DNA of 57,945 bases. Source: Planctomycetia bacterium (GTDB lineage Bacteria; Planctomycetota; Phycisphaerae; Phycisphaerales; SM1A02). The notes beneath the pieces are model-generated. The model searched no databases. It saw nothing but the letters and a program-made list of their open reading frames with translations, and was not told the DNA's origin. The translations under genes were made by a program, and so were the position numbers. Positions 40,548 to 49,724 of the stretch are shown here, one piece after another. The stretch is from NCBI GenBank assembly GCA_005792145.1, contig SXSS01000049.1:1-57945 (forward strand). The letters are read 5' to 3'. How positions within the stretch are numbered: position 1 is the stretch's first letter; every line of letters starts with the position of its first letter.

Positions 40548-41606
40548 CTACATTCGCTTGCGACGAGTTGCGTTCTTGAGCAATCTGCGTTCTGACCACG
40601 AAAGAGAATTCATCCCAGACAGCGCGATCTTGCGAAGAATCGCATCTACTTTCGCCTCTTCGGTCCGCAACTTTTCTGCGGCAAGGCTTTCTTTTTTTCG
40701 CCGATGTTCATCCGCACTATTTGATTGATTGCGAGGCGCAAATTGCACAAAGCCAGAGGCGAATTCACTCTGCATCAATGCGCGAGCGCCGGACATTCCA
40801 GTCGCAATGCCCACCGTTGCCGCGAGCAGAACAATCAGCGAATTGAATGCCAAAGCAAGGATTGCCAACAGGATTCCCACAAGCATGCTGGTGATAAGTG
40901 AAATGCGTTGAGCTCGAAGAAAATCAAATCGAATCTCCAAGAGCGATGCCACGATTCGCCCACCTGCAAATGGATGCATCGGGAAGAGACTTGCAACCAG
41001 AACCATCGCATCGGTCCACAGAATCAACCAAAGAATTGCGCCGAATCGATCAGAATCGAAAAGCGAAAGCCCCTCGAGGGAAAGTGGAGATGGCAGAAGC
41101 GCGCTCTGCCATGATCCAAGGCGAACGAAGAGAGTCCCAGCAATACAAACACCCACGAACAATAATGCGACTGGACCAGCAAGAGCAGACGAGAGTCGGT
41201 TGACCCATACATCGCTTGGTTGCCGCCAGGAAATTCCGCCTGCGGGCCAAAGCATGAGCGATGAGTGTTCTGCTCCCATTCTTCGAGAAATGAATTCGCG
41301 CGCCGCATCGTGAATTATGACGAGCCAAACGAGCGCGACAAGCGAAACAATCATCGGCGCGCTTTCGCTTGGAAGCGGGCCAGTAGCCGACGATAAAAAT
41401 GTCCTGAGAATCTGCAGGACCACGAACGCCAATAAGGTGACATGCAATCGAATCGAATAACTTCGGATGCGAACCACTGGAATTGACCATGTCCAAGGTC
41501 GCTCTGGAATCAAATTCTCCTGCATCACGCTGCCCAAGAGAGGGTCGCAAGAATCCGAAGCGTCGCCATCGTAAAAATTCTTGGTCATGATTGCGCCAAC
41601 TGCCAA
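40548..41606 (-). CDS. Site-2 protease (M50)-like membrane protein with degenerate active site
   Basis: Topology and motif context (VIIHDAAREFISRRMGAEHSSLMLWPAGGISW; ALAGPVALL; SLFPMHPFAGGRIV) of M50 proteins. Confidence 0.7.
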   Translation of the reverse strand: MAVGAIMTKNFYDGDASDSCDPLLGSVMQENLIPERPWTWSIPVVRIRSYSIRLHVTLLAFVVLQILRTFLSSATGPLPSESAPMIVSLVALVWLVIIHDAAREFISRRMGAEHSSLMLWPAGGISWRQPSDVWVNRLSSALAGPVALLFVGVCIAGTLFVRLGSWQSALLPSPLSLEGLSLFDSDRFGAILWLILWTDAMVLVASLFPMHPFAGGRIVASLLEIRFDFLRAQRISLITSMLVGILLAILALAFNSLIVLLAATVGIATGMSGARALMQSEFASGFVQFAPRNQSNSADEHRRKKESLAAEKLRTEEAKVDAILRKIALSGMNSLSWSERRLLKNATRRKRM

Positions 41607-42130
41607 CGGAGAAATGTTGCCAGCGTTTTTCCATCACAGACTTCGCCAGTTCGAACCAACTCCGAAAACTCGTCGGTGGTCCTCAGGACAACCTCGATCC
41701 GCTCATCCAATTCCAAACGCGCGGGGCATGGGCGCAGTTGACGAGCGACGAATGCGTGCATCAATTCGTCGGTGAAGCCTGGGGATGTATAAAAGGTTCC
41801 AAGTGATTCGATCGTGCCTGCTTGATAGCCAGTCTCCTCCTCCAATTCTCGGGCAGCGGCATGAAGTGGGTTTTCGCCAGGTTCCAACTTGCCTGCGCAG
41901 AATTCATTCATCCACTTTCCGATGGCGATTCGGAAATTGCGAATTGTGACCAGCCGACCATCGTCGAGAACTCCCAGAACACACACCGCTCCAGGGTGTC
42001 GAACGATGTGACGAACAGCCGTTTCCCCCCCGCGCAGGGTGACCTGCAAACGCTCGACGGCGAAGACCGTACTTTGCAGGACAATGTCGGATGTTGCTGC
42101 TTTTTGATTTTCGCGCTGTTGATGTGCCAT
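41585..42130 (-). CDS. NUDIX hydrolase (ADP-ribose pyrophosphatase-like)
   Basis: Nudix box GENPLHAAARELEEETGY. Confidence 0.93.
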   Translation of the reverse strand: MAHQQRENQKAATSDIVLQSTVFAVERLQVTLRGGETAVRHIVRHPGAVCVLGVLDDGRLVTIRNFRIAIGKWMNEFCAGKLEPGENPLHAAARELEEETGYQAGTIESLGTFYTSPGFTDELMHAFVARQLRPCPARLELDERIEVVLRTTDEFSELVRTGEVCDGKTLATFLRWQLAQS

Positions 42131-42149
42131 GGTGTTGCCAAGGAGATCA

Positions 42150-42155
42150 TAGGAT
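42150..42155 (+). promoter_or_regulatory. Putative leaderless -10 (TAGGAT, 6 nt before ATG) of mlaF
   Basis: TAGGAT-gaagtt-ATG; overlaps TATGAT (42151-42146) on the minus strand upstream of the NUDIX gene. Confidence 0.45.
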
Positions 42156-42161
42156 GAAGTT

Positions 42162-42956
42162 ATGAGCGTTCAGATTGATATGAGGGTGGTGAATCTTCGC
42201 AAGCGATTCGCTCGGCGCGATGTACTTCGCGGAGTCAATCTCGAATTCCCCAGCGGTAAAATCACCGTGGTCCTCGGCGCTTCAGGATGCGGCAAGAGCG
42301 TCCTCTTGAAACATCTCGTTGGATTACTGCGTCCAGATCGAGGCGAGGTTTGGTTTGGATCCACTCGTATTGACAAATTGCCAGAGCGAGAACTTGGCAT
42401 CGTCCGCAGACAAATTGGATTTCTCTTTCAGCAGAGCGCTCTCTTCGATTCAATGAATGTGCGGGAAAATATTGCCTTCCCACTGCGTGAGCATGGGATG
42501 ATCGATGAAAAAGTCATCCAAGAGAAAGTCAAGCGAGTTCTGGATTTGGTCGCTCTGGACGAAGTGATTGATCAAATGCCTGCCGAATTGTCTGGCGGAC
42601 AACGCAAGCGCGTCGCCCTAGCGCGCGCGGTCGTGCTTGAACCCAGAGTGGTGCTTTATGACGAGCCAACGACTGGCCTTGACCCAATCCGATCGGAAGT
42701 CATCAATCAACTGATCTTGAAATTATCGCAAACCCTTGGGATTACAAGCATCGTTGTGACGCACGATTTGGTCAGCGCGTATCGAATCGCAGATCATCTC
42801 GTGCTTCTGCACGAGGGAAAAGTCATCCTGCAAGGGTCTGCTGGTGAATTTCAATCCACAACCGATCCAATAGCAGGTCAGTTTCTGCGTGGAGAACTTG
42901 GCGTTGATGAACTAGCACGAATCCGTGGAAATAGGGATGATGGAGCTCAAAGGTAG
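42162..42956 (+). CDS. mlaF: ABC transporter ATP-binding protein, MlaF-like
   Basis: VLGASGCGKSVLLKHLVGLLRPDRGEV, LSGGQRKRVALARAVVLEPRVVLYDEPTTGLDP; followed by an MCE protein. Confidence 0.88.
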   Translation: MSVQIDMRVVNLRKRFARRDVLRGVNLEFPSGKITVVLGASGCGKSVLLKHLVGLLRPDRGEVWFGSTRIDKLPERELGIVRRQIGFLFQQSALFDSMNVRENIAFPLREHGMIDEKVIQEKVKRVLDLVALDEVIDQMPAELSGGQRKRVALARAVVLEPRVVLYDEPTTGLDPIRSEVINQLILKLSQTLGITSIVVTHDLVSAYRIADHLVLLHEGKVILQGSAGEFQSTTDPIAGQFLRGELGVDELARIRGNRDDGAQR

Positions 42957-42958
42957 TT

Positions 42959-43840
42959 ATGAAAGAAACCACTCGAAACTTCGTCATTGGAATTGTCGCC
43001 ATCTTGGGAGTCGTGGGATTCGCATTTCTATTGCTTCTCTTTGGCAATATCAACACATCGCTTCGACAGTCATACGATGTTGCGGTCCATGCGAATCAGG
43101 CACTCGGATTGCGATTAGGAAGTCAGGTCACACTTGTTGGCGTGCCAATCGGAGAGGTCAAAGAAGTCAAGGTTGTGATTGACAACGAAAACCCGGTGCA
43201 AATTATTTTGAATATCAACGGATCAATTGATATTCCCGCTGGAGTCGATGCGGTAGTCACTTCCAGTTTGATCGGTGGTACCGCGCGCTTGGACTTTGCG
43301 ATTCCAGTTGGATATTCGACTGGCGGCGCAACACTACCGCACGATGGAAATGCGATCGTCACAGCAAAGTTTGAGGGAATCGAGGAGCGTCTTTCCCGCG
43401 TGCTTGGAGAAAAACTTGCTGGTCTTGATTTGGCAATGCGGAGAATTGATGAACTGGGCAAAGATGCCCAGAAATGGCTTGGAGACGAGCAAATGCTCGC
43501 GGATGCGAAGAGCGCAGTCGCCAAGGCAAATGACGTGATCGATTCGATGGCATCAACTTTGATGGCACTGACCAAAACCGTCAACAGTGTGCAAGGCAAC
43601 GCAAACGCATTTATTGCTGGTGTCCAACCAGTCTTTGACCAACTCTCAAAAACCCTTGCACAAATTGAATTGCTGACAAAGCAGGCACAAGATGGCAAGG
43701 GGACAGTTGGGCAACTGATGAGCAACCCAGATTTATATAACTCATTAAACGACTCCGCCCAGCGGCTGAAGAGCGTACTGGGCGAAGTCGAATTACTGAT
43801 GCAGAAGATTCGCGCCGAAGGTCTCGGCGTAAAATTCTAG
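42959..43840 (+). CDS. mlaD: MlaD/MCE family protein
   Basis: N-terminal TM; YDVAVHANQALGLRLGSQVTLVGVPIGEVKEVKV (MCE); GTVGQLMSNPDLYNSLNDSAQRL. Confidence 0.9.
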   Translation: MKETTRNFVIGIVAILGVVGFAFLLLLFGNINTSLRQSYDVAVHANQALGLRLGSQVTLVGVPIGEVKEVKVVIDNENPVQIILNINGSIDIPAGVDAVVTSSLIGGTARLDFAIPVGYSTGGATLPHDGNAIVTAKFEGIEERLSRVLGEKLAGLDLAMRRIDELGKDAQKWLGDEQMLADAKSAVAKANDVIDSMASTLMALTKTVNSVQGNANAFIAGVQPVFDQLSKTLAQIELLTKQAQDGKGTVGQLMSNPDLYNSLNDSAQRLKSVLGEVELLMQKIRAEGLGVKF

Positions 43841-43849
43841 GCGTTTTTT

Positions 43850-44488
43850 TTACTGACCAATCAAGACGATCTCAACGCGTCGGCTCTTTGCCTTGGAATC
43901 GAGAGGCACATCAGGGCCGAAGCTTGAGAGCGAAATCTGCTTGCCATTCAATCCCTTGGAGATCAGATATTCGCGAACTGCATACGCCCGCTCGAAGCCG
44001 AGGTAGTAGTTGTTCTTGAATGCGGAATACTTAATCGGATCCGTGTCCGTGAATCCCGCCACATCAACCGACTTGGATGCATAATTGTCCTTCAAGATTC
44101 CGACGATTTTATCGAGTGACTTTTTCGATCCACTTTTCAGCACATCTTTACCCGAGTCGAACAGGACATCGCCTTCGATTGAAACGTGAATGTCCGAACC
44201 CTGCGCTGTTGCGGTCACACCTTCAATTCCTGCAAATGCGCCAGTATCCGCGGTCGCAGGATCTGCAATCGAACTCTTCGATTGTTCTTCTGCGGCCTGA
44301 GCACGCGCAATCGCGGCTTGCTTCTCGCGGTCTGCTTGTTCGAGCGCCGCGGAATTTGTTGCGAGCTGTTGCTTGAGCGTTTCATTCTCGCTCAGCAATG
44401 TTGCGTTTTGTTTTTGAGCCGAACTGTCACAACCCGCCGCAAGGGCGAGGATGGCGATACCGCCGCAAACAATCCATGTCTTTTTCAT
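43850..44488 (-). CDS. OmpA-family lipoprotein
   Basis: Lipobox (LALAAGC), coiled coil, SIEGDVLFDSGKDVLKSGSKKSLDKI...VAGFTDTDPIK...GFERAYAVREYLISKG...SSFGPDVPL (OmpA C-terminal). Confidence 0.92.
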   Translation of the reverse strand: MKKTWIVCGGIAILALAAGCDSSAQKQNATLLSENETLKQQLATNSAALEQADREKQAAIARAQAAEEQSKSSIADPATADTGAFAGIEGVTATAQGSDIHVSIEGDVLFDSGKDVLKSGSKKSLDKIVGILKDNYASKSVDVAGFTDTDPIKYSAFKNNYYLGFERAYAVREYLISKGLNGKQISLSSFGPDVPLDSKAKSRRVEIVLIGQ

Positions 44489-44545
44489 TCGAGAGTCCTT
44501 TCTCCAAACGTGATTTTTACTTTCGGACATTCCGAAAGCGTGCGC

Positions 44546-45778
44546 CTATTTGAACCGATAAGGTCGCTCATGTAAAGAGGTATTTGCAGAAATCAAGCCT
44601 GGGAAGAGCAATCTGCCCGCGTCGATGATCACGGGTCGAAGAAGGACGACAGCGACAATCGCAAGCGCAAGATGGGGACCGTATGGAATTTCGCGACGAG
44701 ATGAACCCTTGCGAACCGATCCCCACACTCCGCTGATTGCTACCCATGCAAGTCCAGAAAACGGTGCGAGGAAAAAAGCCACTACAGGGTCGATCCATCC
44801 AAGTGTCGCGCCTGCGGCACCCATCAAATGCACGTCGCCCATACCCATGGCTTCAACGCCCTTGATCAACGATGCCAAAATGCGGACAAACCACATTATT
44901 CCAGCCCCAGCAAAATATCCAAGCCCAGCTCCTCCAAGGCTTTGCAGGACTTGTGGCGGAGAACCATCCATCCCTTTCCCAGCGAAAAAACCAACCGCGG
45001 CGAGAGCAACGATCGGCAGCAAGAACACCAATTCACGCCTCATTTCGCGGCGAGCGTGAGGGTAATCCGCCAGCACTTCCCCTTCCTTGACAAACTCGTG
45101 ATAGTCGCTGAAAGATCGGACAAAAGTTCCCTTTGCAAGCAACAAGAGGGAAATCGCCGTACCGCAACCTCCTCCGATGACCGCGGCGCAAGTGGGCCAA
45201 CTTTCAGCAAGAGGAATAGGCCAAGGTTGCGGGCGAGTTGGCGATGTGATCATCCCCTGCACAGTCCACGCCACAAGTCCAATGAGTGTCGAAGTCAGAG
45301 TGATTGACAGTGGAATCGAAAATGTTCGAAGATCAGTCAATGTCGCGGCGAACAGCGCGGCGAGCAGTGCAACGATCGCTGCGAATGCTGGAATGGTCGC
45401 GATAAAACCCTGACTCTGAAACCATCCGCCTCCAAATCGTCCAAGCCATCCATAGGGATCCGCGACAAAGACCGCAGCGTAATACGCAGCGAAGAGTCCA
45501 CCAGTGATGATCTCGACCGCAGGATATCGAAACGAGATATGCGACTTGCACGACCAACATCTTCCAAGAGCGATGAGCCAACCAATGACTGGAAGATTTT
45601 CATACCACGTCAATCGGCGACCACATATTGAACAGCGACTCGGCGGCGAAATGATGCTCATTCCTTCTGGGATTCGCAGTGAAACAACATTGATGAAACT
45701 ACCGACACATGCACCAAATGCGAAGACAAAAGCCAGACCCAAAAGATGTGGGATCCAAATCAAGAGCGTGTCGTTCAT
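44546..45778 (-). CDS. Prepilin peptidase (A24)
   Basis: GSFINVVSLRIPEGMSIISPPSRCSICGRRLTWYENLPVIGWLIALGRCWSC, TDLRTFSIP, MGMGDVHLMGAAGA. Confidence 0.93.
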   Translation of the reverse strand: MNDTLLIWIPHLLGLAFVFAFGACVGSFINVVSLRIPEGMSIISPPSRCSICGRRLTWYENLPVIGWLIALGRCWSCKSHISFRYPAVEIITGGLFAAYYAAVFVADPYGWLGRFGGGWFQSQGFIATIPAFAAIVALLAALFAATLTDLRTFSIPLSITLTSTLIGLVAWTVQGMITSPTRPQPWPIPLAESWPTCAAVIGGGCGTAISLLLLAKGTFVRSFSDYHEFVKEGEVLADYPHARREMRRELVFLLPIVALAAVGFFAGKGMDGSPPQVLQSLGGAGLGYFAGAGIMWFVRILASLIKGVEAMGMGDVHLMGAAGATLGWIDPVVAFFLAPFSGLAWVAISGVWGSVRKGSSRREIPYGPHLALAIVAVVLLRPVIIDAGRLLFPGLISANTSLHERPYRFK

Positions 45779-45797
45779 CGTGATCGTTTGCTGCGCA

Positions 45798-46076
45798 TCA
45801 AGCGCCTGTCGATTCGGCTTTAGCAATCAGATCCGCTGCTGCAATCCGTTCGATTTCAGCGCGCGCTCCATCCAGAACATCTCGACATCGTCGAACAAGC
45901 GCCGCGCCTCTGCGATATTGACGCAAACTTTCCTCGAGCGCAACATCACCAGATTCGATCCGGGCGATGATCGATTCCAACTCTGTCAATGCGGCTTCGT
46001 ATGTGATGCTCGAGAGATCCTCGGCATCAACGGTTGGAGGCTTGCTCGCTGCTCGATTGGATTTCGCTTCGCTCAT
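45798..46076 (-). CDS. xseB: Exodeoxyribonuclease VII small subunit
   Basis: SYEAALTELESIIARIESGDVALEESLRQYRRGAALVRRCRDVLDGA; overlaps xseA. Confidence 0.93.
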   Translation of the reverse strand: MSEAKSNRAASKPPTVDAEDLSSITYEAALTELESIIARIESGDVALEESLRQYRRGAALVRRCRDVLDGARAEIERIAAADLIAKAESTGA

Positions 46077-47560
46077 AGTGTGGAGTCTAGTGATCCGCCA
46101 TCAGAAGGCTTTGCTGGTAATGCGCTCGTGGACTTTGAAGGCACAATCCGATCAACCACACTTCCAACTTGCCCATCGGCAAAAACACTCTCGATACTTT
46201 CGCCAATGCGCAGGGATTCCGCGCTGCGAACTGGCGTTCCGCTGGAGTTCAAAGTCAGCGAATATCCCCGTTGTAAGACTGCCATTGGACCAATCGCTTC
46301 GAGCGTGCGCGAGGACGATTCAATGCGGCGACCGGCTGTATCAACAAGAGTTTGCCCGCTGCGTCGCAAACTTGCGCTTGCCGCCAAGATTTTCGCATCC
46401 GCTGTTTTCAGGCGACTCATCGGATGAACCTGCGCAAGCCGCGCGAGCGAACCTGCGAGAAGTTGCTCCCGCCGATTGTTTCTCTGTCGCATGGTGTGAA
46501 CAAGCGCCGTCGCGCTGCGCATCAAACGATTGTGATGAATAGTCAGACCCGTCAGTGGATCAATCAATCCGCGCGAACGCGCCGCAAGTTCGACTCGTGC
46601 TCGAGCGCGCTCGAAATGTGTGGTTACAGCACGCGAGAGTCGTCGAGTAAGCGCGGCAAGTTGTTCGTGCAGGATTTCGCGCTTGGGAAGAACTTCAGTC
46701 ACTGCACGCGATGGAGTTGCCGCGCGAAGATCCGCGACGAGATCTGCAATCGTGGTATCGATTTCGTGCCCGATCCCAGTCACGATTGGAGTCGCGCAGC
46801 GGCGAATTGCGTCGGCAACCACACGCTCGTTGAATGCCCAAAGATCTTCGCGACTTCCGCCACCTCGAACGAGCAGAATGACTTCGATTCCAAGCCGTTT
46901 CGCGGAGGCATCGACGGCGGCAATCGCATTGGCAATTCCTTGCGCGGCTTGCGCCCCTTGCACACGAATATCGACGGCAATGATTTTCGTTGATGGAAAA
47001 GTCTGGCGAGCGGCATCAAGACAATCCGCCTCCGCCGCACTGCCCGCGCTTGTCAAGAGTGCGATGCACATTGGCATCGCCGGAATCTCGACCTTTGCGG
47101 AGTCGTCGAAATATCCAAGTCCACGCAGTTCCAAGCAGAGTTGCCGGAATTGCGCATCAAGATCCCCCGCTCCGGCCAATTCCAATTTCGCGCACTGGAT
47201 CTGCGTGCGACCTTGAGGCGGATAGTGGGTCACCTGTCCAGTGACAATCACCTCGATTCCATCTGTTGGTTTACAAACGCTTCGATCCGCCGCAGACCGA
47301 AACATCATGCAATCGATTCGAGCATTCGCATCCTTGAGCGAGAAATACCAGTGCCCTTGCACGGCGCGAAAATTTGACATCTCACCAATCACGCGAACAG
47401 AGCCAACACCACCTTCGAGCGCATTGCGGATGAGTAACGAAAGATCCGAGACGCCAAGCACTGTCGGAACCTTCGATTCTTCATTCGACTGCGAGGGCGA
47501 TGCCGCCTTGTCGAACAATCCGCCAGCTGCAAGTGAAGGATCAAAGGGTTTCCGGGCCAT
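46073..47560 (-). CDS. xseA: Exodeoxyribonuclease VII large subunit
   Basis: VIGEMSNFRAVQGHWYFSLKDANARIDCMMF, VTGIGHEIDTTIADLVADLRAATPSRAVTEVLP; start set at MARKPFDPS (47560). Confidence 0.95.
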   Translation of the reverse strand: MARKPFDPSLAAGGLFDKAASPSQSNEESKVPTVLGVSDLSLLIRNALEGGVGSVRVIGEMSNFRAVQGHWYFSLKDANARIDCMMFRSAADRSVCKPTDGIEVIVTGQVTHYPPQGRTQIQCAKLELAGAGDLDAQFRQLCLELRGLGYFDDSAKVEIPAMPMCIALLTSAGSAAEADCLDAARQTFPSTKIIAVDIRVQGAQAAQGIANAIAAVDASAKRLGIEVILLVRGGGSREDLWAFNERVVADAIRRCATPIVTGIGHEIDTTIADLVADLRAATPSRAVTEVLPKREILHEQLAALTRRLSRAVTTHFERARARVELAARSRGLIDPLTGLTIHHNRLMRSATALVHTMRQRNNRREQLLAGSLARLAQVHPMSRLKTADAKILAASASLRRSGQTLVDTAGRRIESSSRTLEAIGPMAVLQRGYSLTLNSSGTPVRSAESLRIGESIESVFADGQVGSVVDRIVPSKSTSALPAKPSDGGSLDSTL

Positions 47561-47565
47561 GCGTC

Positions 47566-47571
47566 TATCGT
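47566..47571 (+). promoter_or_regulatory. Putative leaderless -10 (TATCGT, 7 nt before GTG) of recG
   Basis: TATCGT-atgaagc-GTG. Confidence 0.45.
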
Positions 47572-47572
47572 A
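47567..47572 (-). promoter_or_regulatory. Putative leaderless -10 (TACGAT, 6 nt before ATG) of xseA
   Basis: TACGAT-agacgc-ATG on the minus strand; superimposed on the recG element. Confidence 0.45.
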
Positions 47573-47578
47573 TGAAGC

Positions 47579-49702
47579 GTGAGTCCAGACGCAGAGCCAA
47601 CAACAAAGATTGCTCTCGATGCTCCCATCGTCCACCTCGCGGGAGTTGGATCCCAGATCGGCGCACGCTTTGCATATTTAGGATTGCGGACTGTTGGAGA
47701 TTTGCTCAATCATCTCCCAATTCGATATGAAATAGAAGTTGCCGAGGCCGCGGTCACGGATGCGAAGGAGGCGACAGAGCTTGCCGACGCATCTGTCACT
47801 CGCACCGTTCGCGGCGAAATCCAAAAGGTGCGTCATATTCCATCTCGCCGACCAAGAGTCGAAGCGATCCTCGCGGACGAGAGCGGCACGATTCGACTTG
47901 TTTGGTTCAACGCTCCCTGGCTGATGAAGCGAATTCATCCTGGGCAAATGGGAATTGCCAAAGGTCGCGCGAAAGTACGCGGCGGATATCTCGAAATGGT
48001 CAATCCACTTTGGGAACCAGTGAACGAAGATGATCAAGTGCCAGTTCGTGCGGGACGATTGCGTCCGATCTATTCGGCAACCGAAGAATTGGCAACGGCG
48101 AGAATCGAAAAAGTTCTTGGCGCTGTATTGCAACCCGCGCTCGAATCCGTTGTCGATCTGATTCGTCCAGAGATCATCGCTCGGCGCGGTCTTGTTTCAC
48201 TGCGAGATGCATATCGAATGGTCCACGCTCCCAAAGATGCGACTGAAGCTGAACGAGGGAGAACGCGATTGGCATACGACGAACTGCTCTGTTTGCAACT
48301 TGCGATGGCGATGCGTCGATGGCAGGTTCGTTATTCAATGAGCGCGCCATCCCTTGCGTTGACACCTGCGATTGAGCAGAAAATTCTCGCGCGTATTCCA
48401 TTCGCTCTCACCGATGCGCAGCGGCAAGTGTGCAAAGAAATTTCAGATGATCTTGCAAAGACAATTCCAATGAATCGACTTCTCCAAGGCGATGTTGGAT
48501 CGGGAAAAACAGCCGTCGCCGTGCATGCAATGTTGACTGCGATTGCGAATGGGCATCAAGCAGTTCTGCTTGCGCCAACGGAAATCCTCGCGGATCAGCA
48601 CCTGCGAACTGTGGAAGAGATGCTCAAAGGCAGTCGAGTTCGAATTGCTGGAATGAGCGGAAGTTTGCGCACCGCTGATCGCGCGATTGTGATCAATGGA
48701 CTTGCATCTGGAGATTTCGACCTCGCTGTCGGCACGCACGCGTTGCTTGGGGAAGAAATTCGTTTCAAGAGTTTGGCCATCGCGATCATCGACGAGCAAC
48801 ATCGCTTCGGAGTTGAACAACGCGCCGCGCTTCGGGCAAAGGGCGCAACTCCAGAACAAGTCCCACACACTCTTGTGATGACGGCGACTCCCATTCCACG
48901 AACGCTTGCGCTTTCGTTCTTTGGCGATCTGGATGTCAGTTCATTGCGGGGACTTTTGCCCGGACGCACAGCCCCAACAACACGCGTGATGCCATCCATC
49001 CGCTCTCCCGAGGTATACGCGTGGCTCAAAACAAGGATCGATCGTGGCGAGCAGGCGTTCGTGGTCGTTCCTGCGATTCAAGAAAGCGAACTTGGCCTGA
49101 AAGATGTTGCATCTCATGCGAAAAGTCTTGCAGAAAGTCAATTGCGCGGGTGTCGCATTGGCCAATTGCACGGCCAGATGAAGAGCGCGGAGTGTGATCA
49201 AGTGATGGAAGACTTTCGTGCAGGGAAAATCGACGCGCTCGTCTCGACGATCATCATCGAAGTTGGAGTTGATATTCCAAACGCAACTGTCATGATCATC
49301 GAGCATGCGGAACGGTTTGGACTTGCGCAACTGCATCAATTGCGGGGGCGCGTCGGTCGTGGCGGAAAGCCTGGATATTGCGTGTTGATCGGCGACCCTC
49401 CCAGCGACATCGCTCAAGGCAGATTTGACGCGATTGCAAAAAGTACCGATGGATTTGAGATTGCAGAACTTGACTTGAAGTTGCGTGGCCCAGGCGAATT
49501 CTTTGGCGCACGTCAATCCGGACTTCCTCCGCTTCAAGTTGCAGATTTGACACGAGACTTTTCACTGCTCAACCATGCAAAGAGCGATGCGCAAGATTGG
49601 ATCGGCACGAGTGGCGACTTGACCGAATCGTGCGACCTTGCACTTCGCAAGAGAGTTCTTGGACTGTATGGCGCGGCTCTGGGATTGAGCGACATTGGAT
49701 GA
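47579..49702 (+). CDS. recG: ATP-dependent DNA helicase RecG
   Basis: MNRLLQGDVGSGKTAVAVHAM, IAIIDEQHRFGVEQRAAL, VMTATPIPRTLALSFFGDLD, QLRGRVGRGGKPGYC; GTG start. Confidence 0.96.
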   Translation: MSPDAEPTTKIALDAPIVHLAGVGSQIGARFAYLGLRTVGDLLNHLPIRYEIEVAEAAVTDAKEATELADASVTRTVRGEIQKVRHIPSRRPRVEAILADESGTIRLVWFNAPWLMKRIHPGQMGIAKGRAKVRGGYLEMVNPLWEPVNEDDQVPVRAGRLRPIYSATEELATARIEKVLGAVLQPALESVVDLIRPEIIARRGLVSLRDAYRMVHAPKDATEAERGRTRLAYDELLCLQLAMAMRRWQVRYSMSAPSLALTPAIEQKILARIPFALTDAQRQVCKEISDDLAKTIPMNRLLQGDVGSGKTAVAVHAMLTAIANGHQAVLLAPTEILADQHLRTVEEMLKGSRVRIAGMSGSLRTADRAIVINGLASGDFDLAVGTHALLGEEIRFKSLAIAIIDEQHRFGVEQRAALRAKGATPEQVPHTLVMTATPIPRTLALSFFGDLDVSSLRGLLPGRTAPTTRVMPSIRSPEVYAWLKTRIDRGEQAFVVVPAIQESELGLKDVASHAKSLAESQLRGCRIGQLHGQMKSAECDQVMEDFRAGKIDALVSTIIIEVGVDIPNATVMIIEHAERFGLAQLHQLRGRVGRGGKPGYCVLIGDPPSDIAQGRFDAIAKSTDGFEIAELDLKLRGPGEFFGARQSGLPPLQVADLTRDFSLLNHAKSDAQDWIGTSGDLTESCDLALRKRVLGLYGAALGLSDIG

Positions 49703-49712
49703 TCATCTTGGC

Positions 49713-49718
49713 TAGGCT
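49713..49718 (+). promoter_or_regulatory. Putative leaderless -10 (TAGGCT, 6 nt before ATG) of the ABC/DUF3299/M14 operon
   Basis: TAGGCT-ataaag-ATG. Confidence 0.45.
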
Positions 49719-49724
49719 ATAAAG

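Noticed and set aside
43800-43860. CGCCGA-AGGTC-TCGGCG stem plus T8 run after mlaD as a terminator
   Set aside because: The stem is within coding sequence and separated from the T-run by more than 10 nt; not a canonical intrinsic terminator.
44077-47244. Multiple plus-strand ORFs of 60-200 aa
   Set aside because: Antisense shadows of OmpA, prepilin peptidase, xseB and xseA.
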